DNA from: CAZAYY01 sp964489525
GTDB taxonomy: Bacteria > Chloroflexota > Anaerolineae > Anaerolineales > JABWBV01
Direction: 5' to 3'
Length of the DNA stretch: 64,000 bases
Assembly (NCBI GenBank): GCA_964489525.1
Contig: CAZAYY010000002.1
Coordinates: forward strand, 203,384-267,383
Shown here one piece after another: positions 50,714-58,792 of this stretch (position 1 is its first letter; every line of letters starts with the position of its first letter). A program made the position numbers and the translations under genes. The notes under the pieces are model-generated. The model was not told where the DNA came from and ran no database searches. It saw only the letters and a program-made list of their open reading frames with translations.

Positions 50714-51934
50714 ATGAGCTTCTTCCACAAAGTGAAAACTTACCCCAGGCTGGGCCTGGTTTTGCTGGCGTATGTGGCCTTTATCGCGCTGGGCATGCCT
50801 GATGGCCTGCTGGGGGTGGGCTGGCCCTCCATCCGGGCGGGGTTTTCCATCCCGCTGGATGCGGTTGGTCTGCTGCTGGCGGCTTCGGTCAGCGGCTATA
50901 TGACTTCCAGCTTCCTCAGTGGGTTTTTGCTTGCCCGGGTAGGGGTGGGGCGCATCCTGGCGGCAAGCTGCCTGCTGACCGGGCTGGCGCTGGTCGGGTA
51001 CACCCTGGCGCCGGCGTGGTGGGTGATGGTGGCGTTGGGGGTGTTTGCCGGGCTGGGAGCCGGGGCCATTGACGCCGGCCTGAACACCTACGTAGCGGCG
51101 CACTTTGGCGAGGGTCTGATGCAGTGGCTGCATGCCAGTTGGGGTGTAGGCATTACCACCGGGCCAATCATCATGACCCTGGGTTTGACCTACCTGAACT
51201 CCTGGCGCTTCGGCTACCAGGTGGTGGGTGGGTTTCAGCTGGTTTTGGCCGCAGGTTTTGTGCTCACCCTGGCCCTGTGGAGCCAAAATGATTCCACCTC
51301 AAACAGCCAGCCCAAAAAACGCCTGACCGATTACAAAACCCCGCTGGGCGAAACCCTGCGCCAGCCGCAGGTCTGGCTGAGCCTCATGCTGTTTTTTCTC
51401 TACGTGAGCGCGGAGTCCTCGCTGGGCACCTGGACCTACACCCTGCTCACCGAGTCGCGCGGGGTGAACCCCACGTTGGCTGGCTTCTTCGCAGGCAGCT
51501 ACTGGTTTACATTCACCATTGGGCGGATTGTCGCGGGTTTGTTTGCCAGCCGGATGGGCGTCAACAAGCTGGTGTTGGGCGGGCTGGCTGGTGCGCTGTT
51601 GGGCACCGGGCTGCTGGTTTGGAACCCTGGCGAAATGGCCAATCTGGTGGCGGTAGCGGTGATTGGGGTGTCCATTGCCCCCATTTTCCCGGCATTGATG
51701 TCGGGCACCCAGGCGCGGGTCGGGGCCCATTTTGCCGCCAATACGATTGGCATGCAAATGGCCACCAGTGGGTTGGGAATCGTCGTCATTCCCGGTCTGA
51801 TGGGTGTGCTGGCGCGGCGCATCTCCCTGGAAGTTATCCCGATTGTCCTGCTGGCAGTCTATGCAGCCTTGCTGGCGGTTTACCTGTTGGCCCTGTGGCT
51901 GCGGGCACCCAACGGCGCTGAAATCACTCGCTGA
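50714..51934 (+). CDS. MFS transporter (fucose/glucose permease-like)
   Basis: A 406-residue major facilitator with twelve predicted helices in two halves joined by a polar loop at about 195-215 (SQNDSTSNSQPKKRLTDYK). The first half has FIALGMPDGLLGVGWPSIR and a GFLLARVGVGRIL loop; the second has GTWTYTLLTESRGV and IGRIVAGLFASRMGVNK. Such proteins often import sugars or export small molecules, and the substrate is not predictable here. The ATG lies 19 bases after GAAAGGA, so the ribosome-binding site is loose. Its 3' end overlaps the convergent oxidoreductase gene by 11 bp. Confidence 0.85.
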   Translation: MSFFHKVKTYPRLGLVLLAYVAFIALGMPDGLLGVGWPSIRAGFSIPLDAVGLLLAASVSGYMTSSFLSGFLLARVGVGRILAASCLLTGLALVGYTLAPAWWVMVALGVFAGLGAGAIDAGLNTYVAAHFGEGLMQWLHASWGVGITTGPIIMTLGLTYLNSWRFGYQVVGGFQLVLAAGFVLTLALWSQNDSTSNSQPKKRLTDYKTPLGETLRQPQVWLSLMLFFLYVSAESSLGTWTYTLLTESRGVNPTLAGFFAGSYWFTFTIGRIVAGLFASRMGVNKLVLGGLAGALLGTGLLVWNPGEMANLVAVAVIGVSIAPIFPALMSGTQARVGAHFAANTIGMQMATSGLGIVVIPGLMGVLARRISLEVIPIVLLAVYAALLAVYLLALWLRAPNGAEITR

Positions 51935-52520
51935 GTAGTTTGAAGGCAATCCGGCGGCCGCGCCCCTGGGAAAAGGCCAGCGTGAACCACACCCGGGTCA
52001 GCCCGTCCACCGCATTGACTGCATCCAGTTCGCCCAGGTAAACCGGGCGCAGCCCAATTTCTTTAATCAACTGCTCTACAGCCGGGCGGGCAGCCGCATT
52101 TCCGCAGTAAAACAGGTCCACCTGCACCCCGCCAATTTTGGGGTTGGCAAAGTTTTCCCAACCGAGGGTGCTGAAAGCGCGCACCAACCGGGCATGGGCG
52201 GCGTGTTTTTTAAGCGCTTCCAGGTTGTTCATCACCGGGCTGCCCGGGTTGTTGGTGGCATCCACCACAATTTTCCCGGCCAGTTTAGACCCGTGTTCGG
52301 CAGCAAAGTCGTTCACGGCGCCGCCTGGTAGGGAGAGCAGTACCACTTCTGCCTCTGCCAGGGCATCTGCAACCGAAGCGACCCGGCCTATCGCGGCCAG
52401 GTCGTTGTGTTTGCGTTCGCCCGGGTTGCGCACCCCAAACGTGACGGCATGCCCTGCCGCTGCCCATTTTTTTCCAAGGGTGCTTCCAATATTCCCCGCA
52501 CCAATAATGGTAATATTCAT
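51924..52520 (-). CDS. F420-dependent NADP oxidoreductase-like protein
   Basis: A 198-residue dinucleotide-binding protein of the NADP oxidoreductase/F420_oxidored family. It begins with the Rossmann motif ITIIGAGNIGSTLGKKWA, followed by FGVRNPGE, which fits NADP binding, and VVLLSLPGGAV, KIVVDATNNPG and LVRAFSTLGWENFANP. Classical members transfer hydride between coenzyme F420 and NADP, but related proteins use other substrates. AAAGGAG precedes the ATG. It follows the channel gene by 11 bp and is convergent with, and overlaps, the MFS gene. Confidence 0.82.
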   Translation of the reverse strand: MNITIIGAGNIGSTLGKKWAAAGHAVTFGVRNPGERKHNDLAAIGRVASVADALAEAEVVLLSLPGGAVNDFAAEHGSKLAGKIVVDATNNPGSPVMNNLEALKKHAAHARLVRAFSTLGWENFANPKIGGVQVDLFYCGNAAARPAVEQLIKEIGLRPVYLGELDAVNAVDGLTRVWFTLAFSQGRGRRIAFKLLSE

Positions 52521-52531
52521 CGTTTTCTCCT

Positions 52532-53221
52532 TTACGGCTTCAGCCGTTCCTGGCGATTATCGCTGTAGAGCGCCACCAGGCGCGCCATCACAATGGTAAT
52601 AAATAAGCCACCTGCCACCATTTCGAGGTTGGCGAGCGAACGAGCCCACCAGGAAATGGGCAGGATATCCCCATACCCTGAAGAGGTCAGCGTAGTGTAG
52701 CTAAAGTATATCAACTGCTGCCATTGTATGGTTGCATCTGCAAAACTGCTGTCGCGGAAAGACCCGGGAATCAGCTGGTTTAGCAGACCATAAACAGGCA
52801 CAAAAATCGCTCCAATCAGCAGATATAAAGCAACCGCAGTGTACAACACATCACGTGTAATCGTCTTGACAATTGCCAAAAACCGCCCCAAAATTGCCAC
52901 CAACATTCCCAGGTATGGAATGAGCGCCAGGTAAGTGATCAGCACTGCCCAATTTGCCCCGGGGTTAACCGCGTACAACAGGCTAGCAACCAGGTAAATT
53001 ACCCCTGTCGCCAGCAGAAATACCTGGTGCCGGCGAGAATCACGTCCGATAATTACACCCACTGAAATCATGGAAGCATATAAAAATTCGTAGAGCACCA
53101 GTGCAGCCGTGCCATAGGCAGTAATTGGGTAGGTGAATTGCACCAGCAAAATGAGTGCCAGCAGGTAAACAACCCTGCCTTCCACGGCTTGTTCGAGGGC
53201 GAGATTTTGTTTAGAAAGCAT
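52532..53221 (-). CDS. Ion-channel family protein with unusual potassium-type filter
   Basis: A 229-residue membrane protein with about six hydrophobic segments and a pore loop before the last one. The loop reads YFSYTTLTSSGYGDILPISW, matching the two-TM ion channel family, except that the usual TVGYGD filter is SSGYGD. No cytoplasmic RCK or cyclic-nucleotide domain is present. It is probably a monovalent-cation channel; selectivity is uncertain because of the filter change. The ribosome-binding site is weak. The oxidoreductase gene follows after 11 bp on the same strand. Confidence 0.8.
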   Translation of the reverse strand: MLSKQNLALEQAVEGRVVYLLALILLVQFTYPITAYGTAALVLYEFLYASMISVGVIIGRDSRRHQVFLLATGVIYLVASLLYAVNPGANWAVLITYLALIPYLGMLVAILGRFLAIVKTITRDVLYTAVALYLLIGAIFVPVYGLLNQLIPGSFRDSSFADATIQWQQLIYFSYTTLTSSGYGDILPISWWARSLANLEMVAGGLFITIVMARLVALYSDNRQERLKP

Positions 53222-53575
53222 CTTAACTCAAAAACATAGCATCAGGGTCATCCGTATGACGGTGTGCATGTGCTTTGTCAGGCAGTTGGTAAAAAAATCC
53301 TTGAAAAAATCGGCAAATGAGCCGGTTGCTTAAGGAGGAAAATGCCGCATGAAAATTTCTTCAAACCACGAGCTGCCAATTCTATACCTAGTCTATCATG
53401 TTTTGATTAAAATCGAGCGCCCCCTGTTATTGCAGGTGCACGCAAATGCCCACCCCACCCCAGGCTTTGGGGCGGGGAGAAGATATGGCAAGAATTCCTC
53501 CTTCCCGGCGGGCAGGGGGGCATAGCAGTCACCAATGGTTATCCGAGCAGCCAGCGAGCTGGCTTTGTTTTGCTT
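53222..53575. repeat. Intergenic region with composite palindromic repeat
   Basis: No gene is seen. About 53446-53525 holds the GC palindrome CCCCACCCCAGGCTTTGGGGCGGGG, a short spacer with TCTTGCC-like sequence on the minus strand, and GAATTCCTCCTTCCCGGCGGGCAGGGGGG. The same two parts occur in inverted orientation at about 23934-24047, where they are separated by a further 43-bp hairpin element. Confidence 0.7.
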
Positions 53576-56500
53576 TTAGCGCTTTACCAAAGGCAGCAGG
53601 ACGCGGAACACCCACTCTGTTGTGGCAACCCCATCATTCAACGCTGTGAGCGTGAAACTACCGTTTGTGAATTCTGTTGTGTATTCAAAACCTGGCGCCA
53701 GGCCGGTGATGATTACCTCATTAAATTCGCCGGTGACGCTTTCGGCAGTCAGGAAGGTGAAGGTGTCGCCCGTCTGCGGAGCATAGCCATTGGTGAAGTT
53801 GATGACCAGCTTGCCGCCCAGCAGGGTCGCCGTCCCGGCCCGTCCGGCGCCGCCGTTCACCACTACCTGGTCGTAGTTATCCAGCCCAAGCACATCGATT
53901 TCGACAGTCGCCGTGGGGCTGATGGTGAGCGTTCCGCTGATGGTCAGTGTGCCAGGTGTAATGGTGTGCGCCTGGCCTGCGCTGCGCCCAAATTGCAGCA
54001 AGGTGATGCCCGGCGACAGGAAGCCGCCGTCATACACAGAAAAACCCAGGGCGCCCACGGCCAGCACGCCATCGCCGCCAATGCGCCCGCCCGTACCGAT
54101 GATGGTCCCAGCTCGGCTGTTCACCAACCCGCCGTTGCGCAGTTCCAACACCCCTTGCGCCCCCTCGGCGCTCTGGCAAAAAAGTCCGTGGTCCCAGCCC
54201 ACGCACAAGGCCAGCACAGTCAGGCTGGAGCCGTTGGCCCCATTCACCAGCACCTCACCATAACTGCCCGGGTTAACCCCCAGGCGCATGGTCCCGCAGT
54301 CCACCTGCCCACCCTCCCGGATATACAGGCCAGCGGAGCCGGAAAAACCGACGTCGCAATTAAACATTTCAGCGTCAGGCCCCTCCGGCGCAAACTGGCT
54401 CAACCGGGCGCGCACGCCGTGACTGTTGATGCCGGCTACGACGACGGTGACATCACTGCCCGACTCGTGGGCAAGAGAAATGCTGCCATACTGCTGGCTC
54501 AGTTCACCGCCGTGAGTGATATTTACCCCCACCTGCGCGCCATCCGCCATCCCCAGCAGCACATCTGACAGGGCATACACCTTTGTACTTTTCACGGTGG
54601 GGGTAATGCCCTGGCTGGTAGGCAGCAGCACATCTGCACTGCCGTCGATTAACAGGAAGGCATCATACTCACCAGCCGGGCCATCGTGAGCTTGCAGCCC
54701 GGCTTGCAGATCGCCAACAGCCAGGGTTCCGCCTTGCGAGAGATACAGTTCGCCGCGGGCGGCGCTTCCCAGGGTCATCTCGGCGGCGAACCAATTTCCC
54801 AGGCTGGCCACATAATCGCCCTGGTTGCTCAGGTGCACCACTGCCGTGCTCGCCGTGGGTTCTGCCGCGTGGCCGATAACTACCGACCCGGTAGAAAACA
54901 GCGCCCCGCCGCGCTCGATGTCCAGCGTGCTGCCTGGCCCAATCGCCACAGCGCCGGTTTCCCATAAAGAATCGGGGTTCGCCCCGGGGTTCGCCACGAC
55001 TACACTGCCGGTGGCGTCCGGCGAGCCGATCGTCAGCGCGCCGCCCACAATTTTTGCCCCGCTCAGGTACAGGTGGCCGGGGGTAGCCTGGCCCACCGTA
55101 ATTTCTGGCGCGCCATCCAGCAGTGTACCCGTGTTCGAGACGAATACCTGCGCCAGGGTGTTCTGCGGGGCCTGTGGCGACCGGCCGCTGCTGTCAGCCC
55201 CCACCACCAACTCGCCCGTGGTCACAGTTCCTTCGGGTAGGGTAAAACGGGCATTGCCGCTCACATTCAGCCCGCTGGTGATATCCAGGTCGGCCTGCAT
55301 AAACGCCACGCTGCCCTGCCGCACCACCACACTCCCCACCGTCCGGGTTCCGACCAGCACATCATAGGTCTCGGGTAGGTTGAAAAGCACATCCGCCGTT
55401 GCGCCGGGGACTGCGCCGCTCGTCCAGTTTGCGCCCTCGCTCCAAGCCCCGCCGCTGGGGTTGTTCCATGCAGTGCCACTGAGTTCCCCAGCCACCACCA
55501 GTGCCTGTCCCCCGGACGCCAGGCTCACGGTGGCCAGCAGAAACTTGCCATTCTCCGAGAGCTGCGGAGCACCGTTCATAAAGCACGTTTCCCCAAATAA
55601 TTCCAGGCAGGGCACAATGAACATATCCGCGGGCAGGTTGAACCCCACATAATACGGCCAGCACTCCAACGCTGCGGCCCGGTCATCCTCTTCGCAGGCG
55701 CTATACCGGGCGCCGAACACCGGGCGGTAGTTGTCCCCCAAGGTCATCGGCCAGTCAAAACTGCGGAAGCTGGCATTTTCTTCCAACATCTTTCCCCCGC
55801 CGCTGCCAGAGGCCGCCCAAATATGCAAACTCTGTTTGCTGTTCAGCCCGCCCCCTGGGTTTTCCGTATAAGTTGTCAACGAATACAGCACATCGCCGAA
55901 TGCGTTCACTCCGGCAGGTACCTCCAGCCTCTCCCCGACACCGGCAGAAGTGCTATTTTGTTTTTCCACCACCACCTCCTCACGTGCCCCCACAAATTTC
56001 AGCCGGGTGGTGGTGGTTCCACCTACCGAAATATACTCGTATATGAGAACGGCGCCATCTGGCGCAACATCAACCGCGTACCGCGCCTCGTAGCGCTCAC
56101 TATTTTGCAGGTAGGTGACGATATCTACCGCCGGGGTGTGGATGTTCCCATTCGTCGCCGCCAATCGGGTGGTGCTGTTGCCCAAAGGTTCCGCCAACAG
56201 CCAGTAACCATTGTTCATTATTGATAAATACGAAATAGAGCTGTTCGTGTCAACTCGTTCCACGGTGTTGTCGGTTCGGAGGATGCACATCGAGTGAGCT
56301 TGCCCTCCGCATGTCCCCTTAAACACCAGGTCGCCATTGGAAGTGGGATATAACCCTGGATATGCTCCGCTAAATTCCGCTCCTCCAGGCAAAGTGATTT
56401 GAGAGGCCTGTCCGTTGGCCCATACGAACACCCGGTAAGTTGGGTTGCTGGCAAAATTTCCGGTGAAATACACTTCCCCATTATCGTTCACCTGCCCCCC

Positions 56501-56707
56501 GTTCAGCCATGTCAGGCCATTTTGGCCCGTCTGCGCCACCACCTGGAAAGTGAACGCCCCACTGGTCACAGCAGCAGTGGAGCGTGGGGACTGCCCGGCC
56601 GACGCGCCGCCTGGCCAGTTTAGCCCGGCGAACAGCGCCAGAAACAACCCGGCAAACAGCAGCAGCCGGCGATACGATAAATCAATCGTCTGAGAAGAGG
56701 GTGGCAT
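53576..56707 (-). CDS. Very large secreted beta-rich protein, paralogue 2
   Basis: A 1043-residue exported protein, signal peptide about 1-37 (LLLFAGLFLALFAG ... GGASA). The layout parallels the protein at 41446-44496: an N-terminal region of about 400 residues beginning FQVVAQTGQNGLTWL, then GGAWSEGANWTSGAVPG near residue 426, then long runs of strand-forming repeats (LTIGSPDATGSVVVANPG, VVIGHAAEPTASTAVV), a final GFEYTTEFTNGSFTLTALND and the tail WVFRVLLPLVKR. The corresponding region of the paralogue reads GFEYAMEFSGGALTVTALTD. AGGAG precedes the ATG. Surface location is inferred; the function is unknown. Confidence 0.8.
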   Translation of the reverse strand: MPPSSQTIDLSYRRLLLFAGLFLALFAGLNWPGGASAGQSPRSTAAVTSGAFTFQVVAQTGQNGLTWLNGGQVNDNGEVYFTGNFASNPTYRVFVWANGQASQITLPGGAEFSGAYPGLYPTSNGDLVFKGTCGGQAHSMCILRTDNTVERVDTNSSISYLSIMNNGYWLLAEPLGNSTTRLAATNGNIHTPAVDIVTYLQNSERYEARYAVDVAPDGAVLIYEYISVGGTTTTRLKFVGAREEVVVEKQNSTSAGVGERLEVPAGVNAFGDVLYSLTTYTENPGGGLNSKQSLHIWAASGSGGGKMLEENASFRSFDWPMTLGDNYRPVFGARYSACEEDDRAAALECWPYYVGFNLPADMFIVPCLELFGETCFMNGAPQLSENGKFLLATVSLASGGQALVVAGELSGTAWNNPSGGAWSEGANWTSGAVPGATADVLFNLPETYDVLVGTRTVGSVVVRQGSVAFMQADLDITSGLNVSGNARFTLPEGTVTTGELVVGADSSGRSPQAPQNTLAQVFVSNTGTLLDGAPEITVGQATPGHLYLSGAKIVGGALTIGSPDATGSVVVANPGANPDSLWETGAVAIGPGSTLDIERGGALFSTGSVVIGHAAEPTASTAVVHLSNQGDYVASLGNWFAAEMTLGSAARGELYLSQGGTLAVGDLQAGLQAHDGPAGEYDAFLLIDGSADVLLPTSQGITPTVKSTKVYALSDVLLGMADGAQVGVNITHGGELSQQYGSISLAHESGSDVTVVVAGINSHGVRARLSQFAPEGPDAEMFNCDVGFSGSAGLYIREGGQVDCGTMRLGVNPGSYGEVLVNGANGSSLTVLALCVGWDHGLFCQSAEGAQGVLELRNGGLVNSRAGTIIGTGGRIGGDGVLAVGALGFSVYDGGFLSPGITLLQFGRSAGQAHTITPGTLTISGTLTISPTATVEIDVLGLDNYDQVVVNGGAGRAGTATLLGGKLVINFTNGYAPQTGDTFTFLTAESVTGEFNEVIITGLAPGFEYTTEFTNGSFTLTALNDGVATTEWVFRVLLPLVKR

Positions 56708-56858
56708 AGGTTACTCCTGGGGGATGAATTGGGCAATTATAACGGGGCAAAGGGAATCGGTCAATTGGTATTGTGAAAAAGGCGGGCGTACCTGCCCATC
56801 CCAAACCCTGGTTTGAAGCGAGCCGCTTCAATTTTCAGGCAGGCAGGTGGTTGGTGCT

Positions 56859-56899
56859 TAAAAAATCAAGCACCACGGATTTCATTCCGTGGTGCTTGA
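56859..56899 (-). terminator. Intrinsic terminator of the small secreted peptide gene
   Basis: A 14-bp perfect stem (TCAAGCACCACGGA with its complement, 6-nt loop) is followed on the minus strand by a run of six T. It lies 59 bp after the stop codon at 56959. Confidence 0.9.
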
Positions 56900-56958
56900 A
56901 AAGATCAATTCCGATAGCAATCACCCCCTTGCTTGTTCAGGTTTCCCTTGGCAAAAAC

Positions 56959-57216
56959 TCAGGGCATCCAGGGCTCAGTCGCTCGATTCAGGTTGCCAGC
57001 GCCAATGTCTGGTGTTTCCTCCATGCCACCGACAACCAAACCATTGTGAACCATTTCTTCATTGATGTTGCCAATCGCGGTGCTGTTGTCGTTGGGGGCC
57101 ATGTGGTGCGCTGAAGCGACGTTCACATCAAGCGCAAGCGCAAATGCGGAGACACTCGCAATCAGTAAGATGAGCAGAATGACTGTGAACAGGGGCCTTA
57201 CAACCGGGGTTTTCAT
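56959..57216 (-). CDS. Small secreted peptide of unknown function
   Basis: An 85-residue protein. The first 37 residues are a signal peptide (LFTVILLILLIASVSAFALA ... VASA) with likely cleavage before HHMAPND. The mature part would be about 48 residues, rich in Asn, Glu, Gly and Met, without cysteines, containing NEEMVHNGLVVGG and ending ATEPWMP. AAAGGAG is well placed before the ATG and a strong terminator follows, so this looks like a dedicated small gene even though it is short. No family is recognised. Possible roles include a secreted signal or a surface peptide; there is no direct evidence for either. Confidence 0.7.
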   Translation of the reverse strand: MKTPVVRPLFTVILLILLIASVSAFALALDVNVASAHHMAPNDNSTAIGNINEEMVHNGLVVGGMEETPDIGAGNLNRATEPWMP

Positions 57217-57590
57217 GATTTTGTACTCCTTTCTGTACGATGAATGGGTTTAATCTCGCAACTGCCTGCCTTCACCAGCCGAATCCCAATCCACATTAAG
57301 ATTTTGTGTCTAATGAACAGGGTCCGCAGTCACTCGATCTTGTCTACAATATATGTGACGAAAAAACCAACAAAAAGATACGGGCTAACTTGAAAAATCT
57401 ACCCACCAGTTGGCCAATCCCTAAGAATTCCCCCTCCCGTCTATACAGAAGGGGGCAGGGGGATGGGGAATAGGACAAAATAACAACATTTGACTACTCC
57501 CCCGCAGAATTTTGGGTCAGGGATCCCCGGATTATTTGCTAAAATTAGGGGAAGGTTTAATGGTTCCATACCCAAAGACGGAGTTAACCC
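57217..57590. other. Intergenic region between divergent small-peptide and tocopherol-cyclase-like genes
   Basis: No gene is recognised. A GC-rich unit resembling the CCTTCCCGCC family (GAATTCCCCCTCCCG ... AGAAGGGGGCAGGGGG) lies at about 57425-57465. The rest is AT-richer and presumably carries both promoters, but no good -35/-10 pair was found. Confidence 0.5.
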
Positions 57591-58574
57591 ATGAAAAGAT
57601 GGCTTTATGAAACCCTGCACCCGGAAATTTACCATGGCCATGATCGCCGCCCACCATACTTTGAGGGTTGGTACTATCGCCTGATCAATGGCGCTGAAAA
57701 TCAGCGCTACGCCATCATTCCGGGTGTCTTCCTGGGTGAAAATGGCCATGCCTTCATCCAGGTTCTGGAAGGGCACACCCGCCGCTCCGCCTACCATACC
57801 TTCCCCCTGGAGCAGTTCCATGCAGACCGCCAGCGTTTTGAGATTCGCATAGGCGAGAATGTTTTCACCCGTGAGCATCTCCACCTGGCGCTCAACCGGC
57901 CTGAGCCGTTGGGGCAAATCCACGGAGAACTCCACCTGCAGGGTGGCCAGCCCTGGCCTGTGACCTGGTCTGGGCCGGGAATCATGGGCTGGTATGCCTG
58001 GGTGCCCCGGATGGAGTGCTACCACGGGGTATTGAGCTTCGACCACAGCATCTCCGGCACGCTGGATGTGGAAGGCCAGGGGCATATTTTTGACGGTGGG
58101 CGTGGTTATATCGAAAAAGACTGGGGTAAATCTTTCCCGGCTGGCTACATCTGGTTCCAAAGCAATCATTTCGATTCCCCCCGCACCTGCCTGACCGCAT
58201 CCATTGCCATGATCCCCTGGCTGGGCTCGGCCTTCCGGGGTTTTATCATTGGGCTGTGGTTCGAGGGCCGTTTATTGCGATTTGCAACCTATACCGGCGC
58301 CCGAACAGAAAGCCTGGCGCTCAATGATGGGCGGGTGGATTGGGTGGTGAGTGACCGGCGCCTGCGCCTGGAGATGCACGCTGTGCAGGCCAGCGGTGGG
58401 CTGATTTATGGTCCCACCCAGCAAAACATGGGCCGCCGGGTCGACGAAACCCTGGACGCCTCGCTGCAAGTGCGCCTGAGCGACCGCAGCGGGCAGGTGC
58501 TCTTTGAAGGCCGCGGCCGCCATGCCGGCATGGAAATCAACGGCGACATCCCGCGCCTGCTGGCGGCCCGTTAA
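57591..58574 (+). CDS. Tocopherol cyclase family protein
   Basis: A 327-residue protein with the features of the tocopherol cyclase-like family: an N-terminal HPEIYHGHDRRPPYFEGWYY, IMGWYAWVPRMECYHGVLSF, and the central GRGYIEKDWGKSFPAGYIWFQSN (shown in part here), which forms the lipocalin-like barrel of plant cyclases. In plants and cyanobacteria the enzyme closes the chromanol ring of vitamin E; in a non-photosynthetic bacterium the substrate is more likely another lipid or quinone. No signal peptide is present. GGAG precedes the ATG. It is convergent with a minus-strand group of two short-chain dehydrogenases. Confidence 0.82.
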   Translation: MKRWLYETLHPEIYHGHDRRPPYFEGWYYRLINGAENQRYAIIPGVFLGENGHAFIQVLEGHTRRSAYHTFPLEQFHADRQRFEIRIGENVFTREHLHLALNRPEPLGQIHGELHLQGGQPWPVTWSGPGIMGWYAWVPRMECYHGVLSFDHSISGTLDVEGQGHIFDGGRGYIEKDWGKSFPAGYIWFQSNHFDSPRTCLTASIAMIPWLGSAFRGFIIGLWFEGRLLRFATYTGARTESLALNDGRVDWVVSDRRLRLEMHAVQASGGLIYGPTQQNMGRRVDETLDASLQVRLSDRSGQVLFEGRGRHAGMEINGDIPRLLAAR

Positions 58575-58596
58575 ACCTCCTGGTCATTTTGCTGGC

Positions 58597-58792
58597 TTAA
58601 CCAACCCCCAGCGCCGCCAGAATGGCGCCAACCAGCAGCGCAAGAATCAGCACGGTGATGGTGAAGCCCAAACGTATGGAGAACCCTTTCGGCTCCCATG
58701 CACCTGCCTTGAGTCTGGGGTAAAAAAAGCACAAATACATTTGAGATTTCCAAAAGCAGAAAAGCAGCCATCACAACAATCAGGAATGTCAT
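58597..58792 (-). pseudogene. Small two-helix membrane protein with a homopolymer frameshift
   Basis: The ATG at 58792 overlaps the stop of the upstream dehydrogenase as ATGA, so it is a coupled gene. It reads MTFLIVVMAAFLLLEISNVF, a membrane helix, up to a run of seven T (minus strand; 58722-58728). In the present frame the rest is not protein-like, but removing one T gives PRLKAGAWEPKGFSIRLGF, a second membrane helix rich in Leu, Ile and Ala, and a stop at 58597. The intact product would be about 64 residues. This may be a sequencing error, a real mutation, or slippage on the T run. The function is unknown. Confidence 0.6.
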
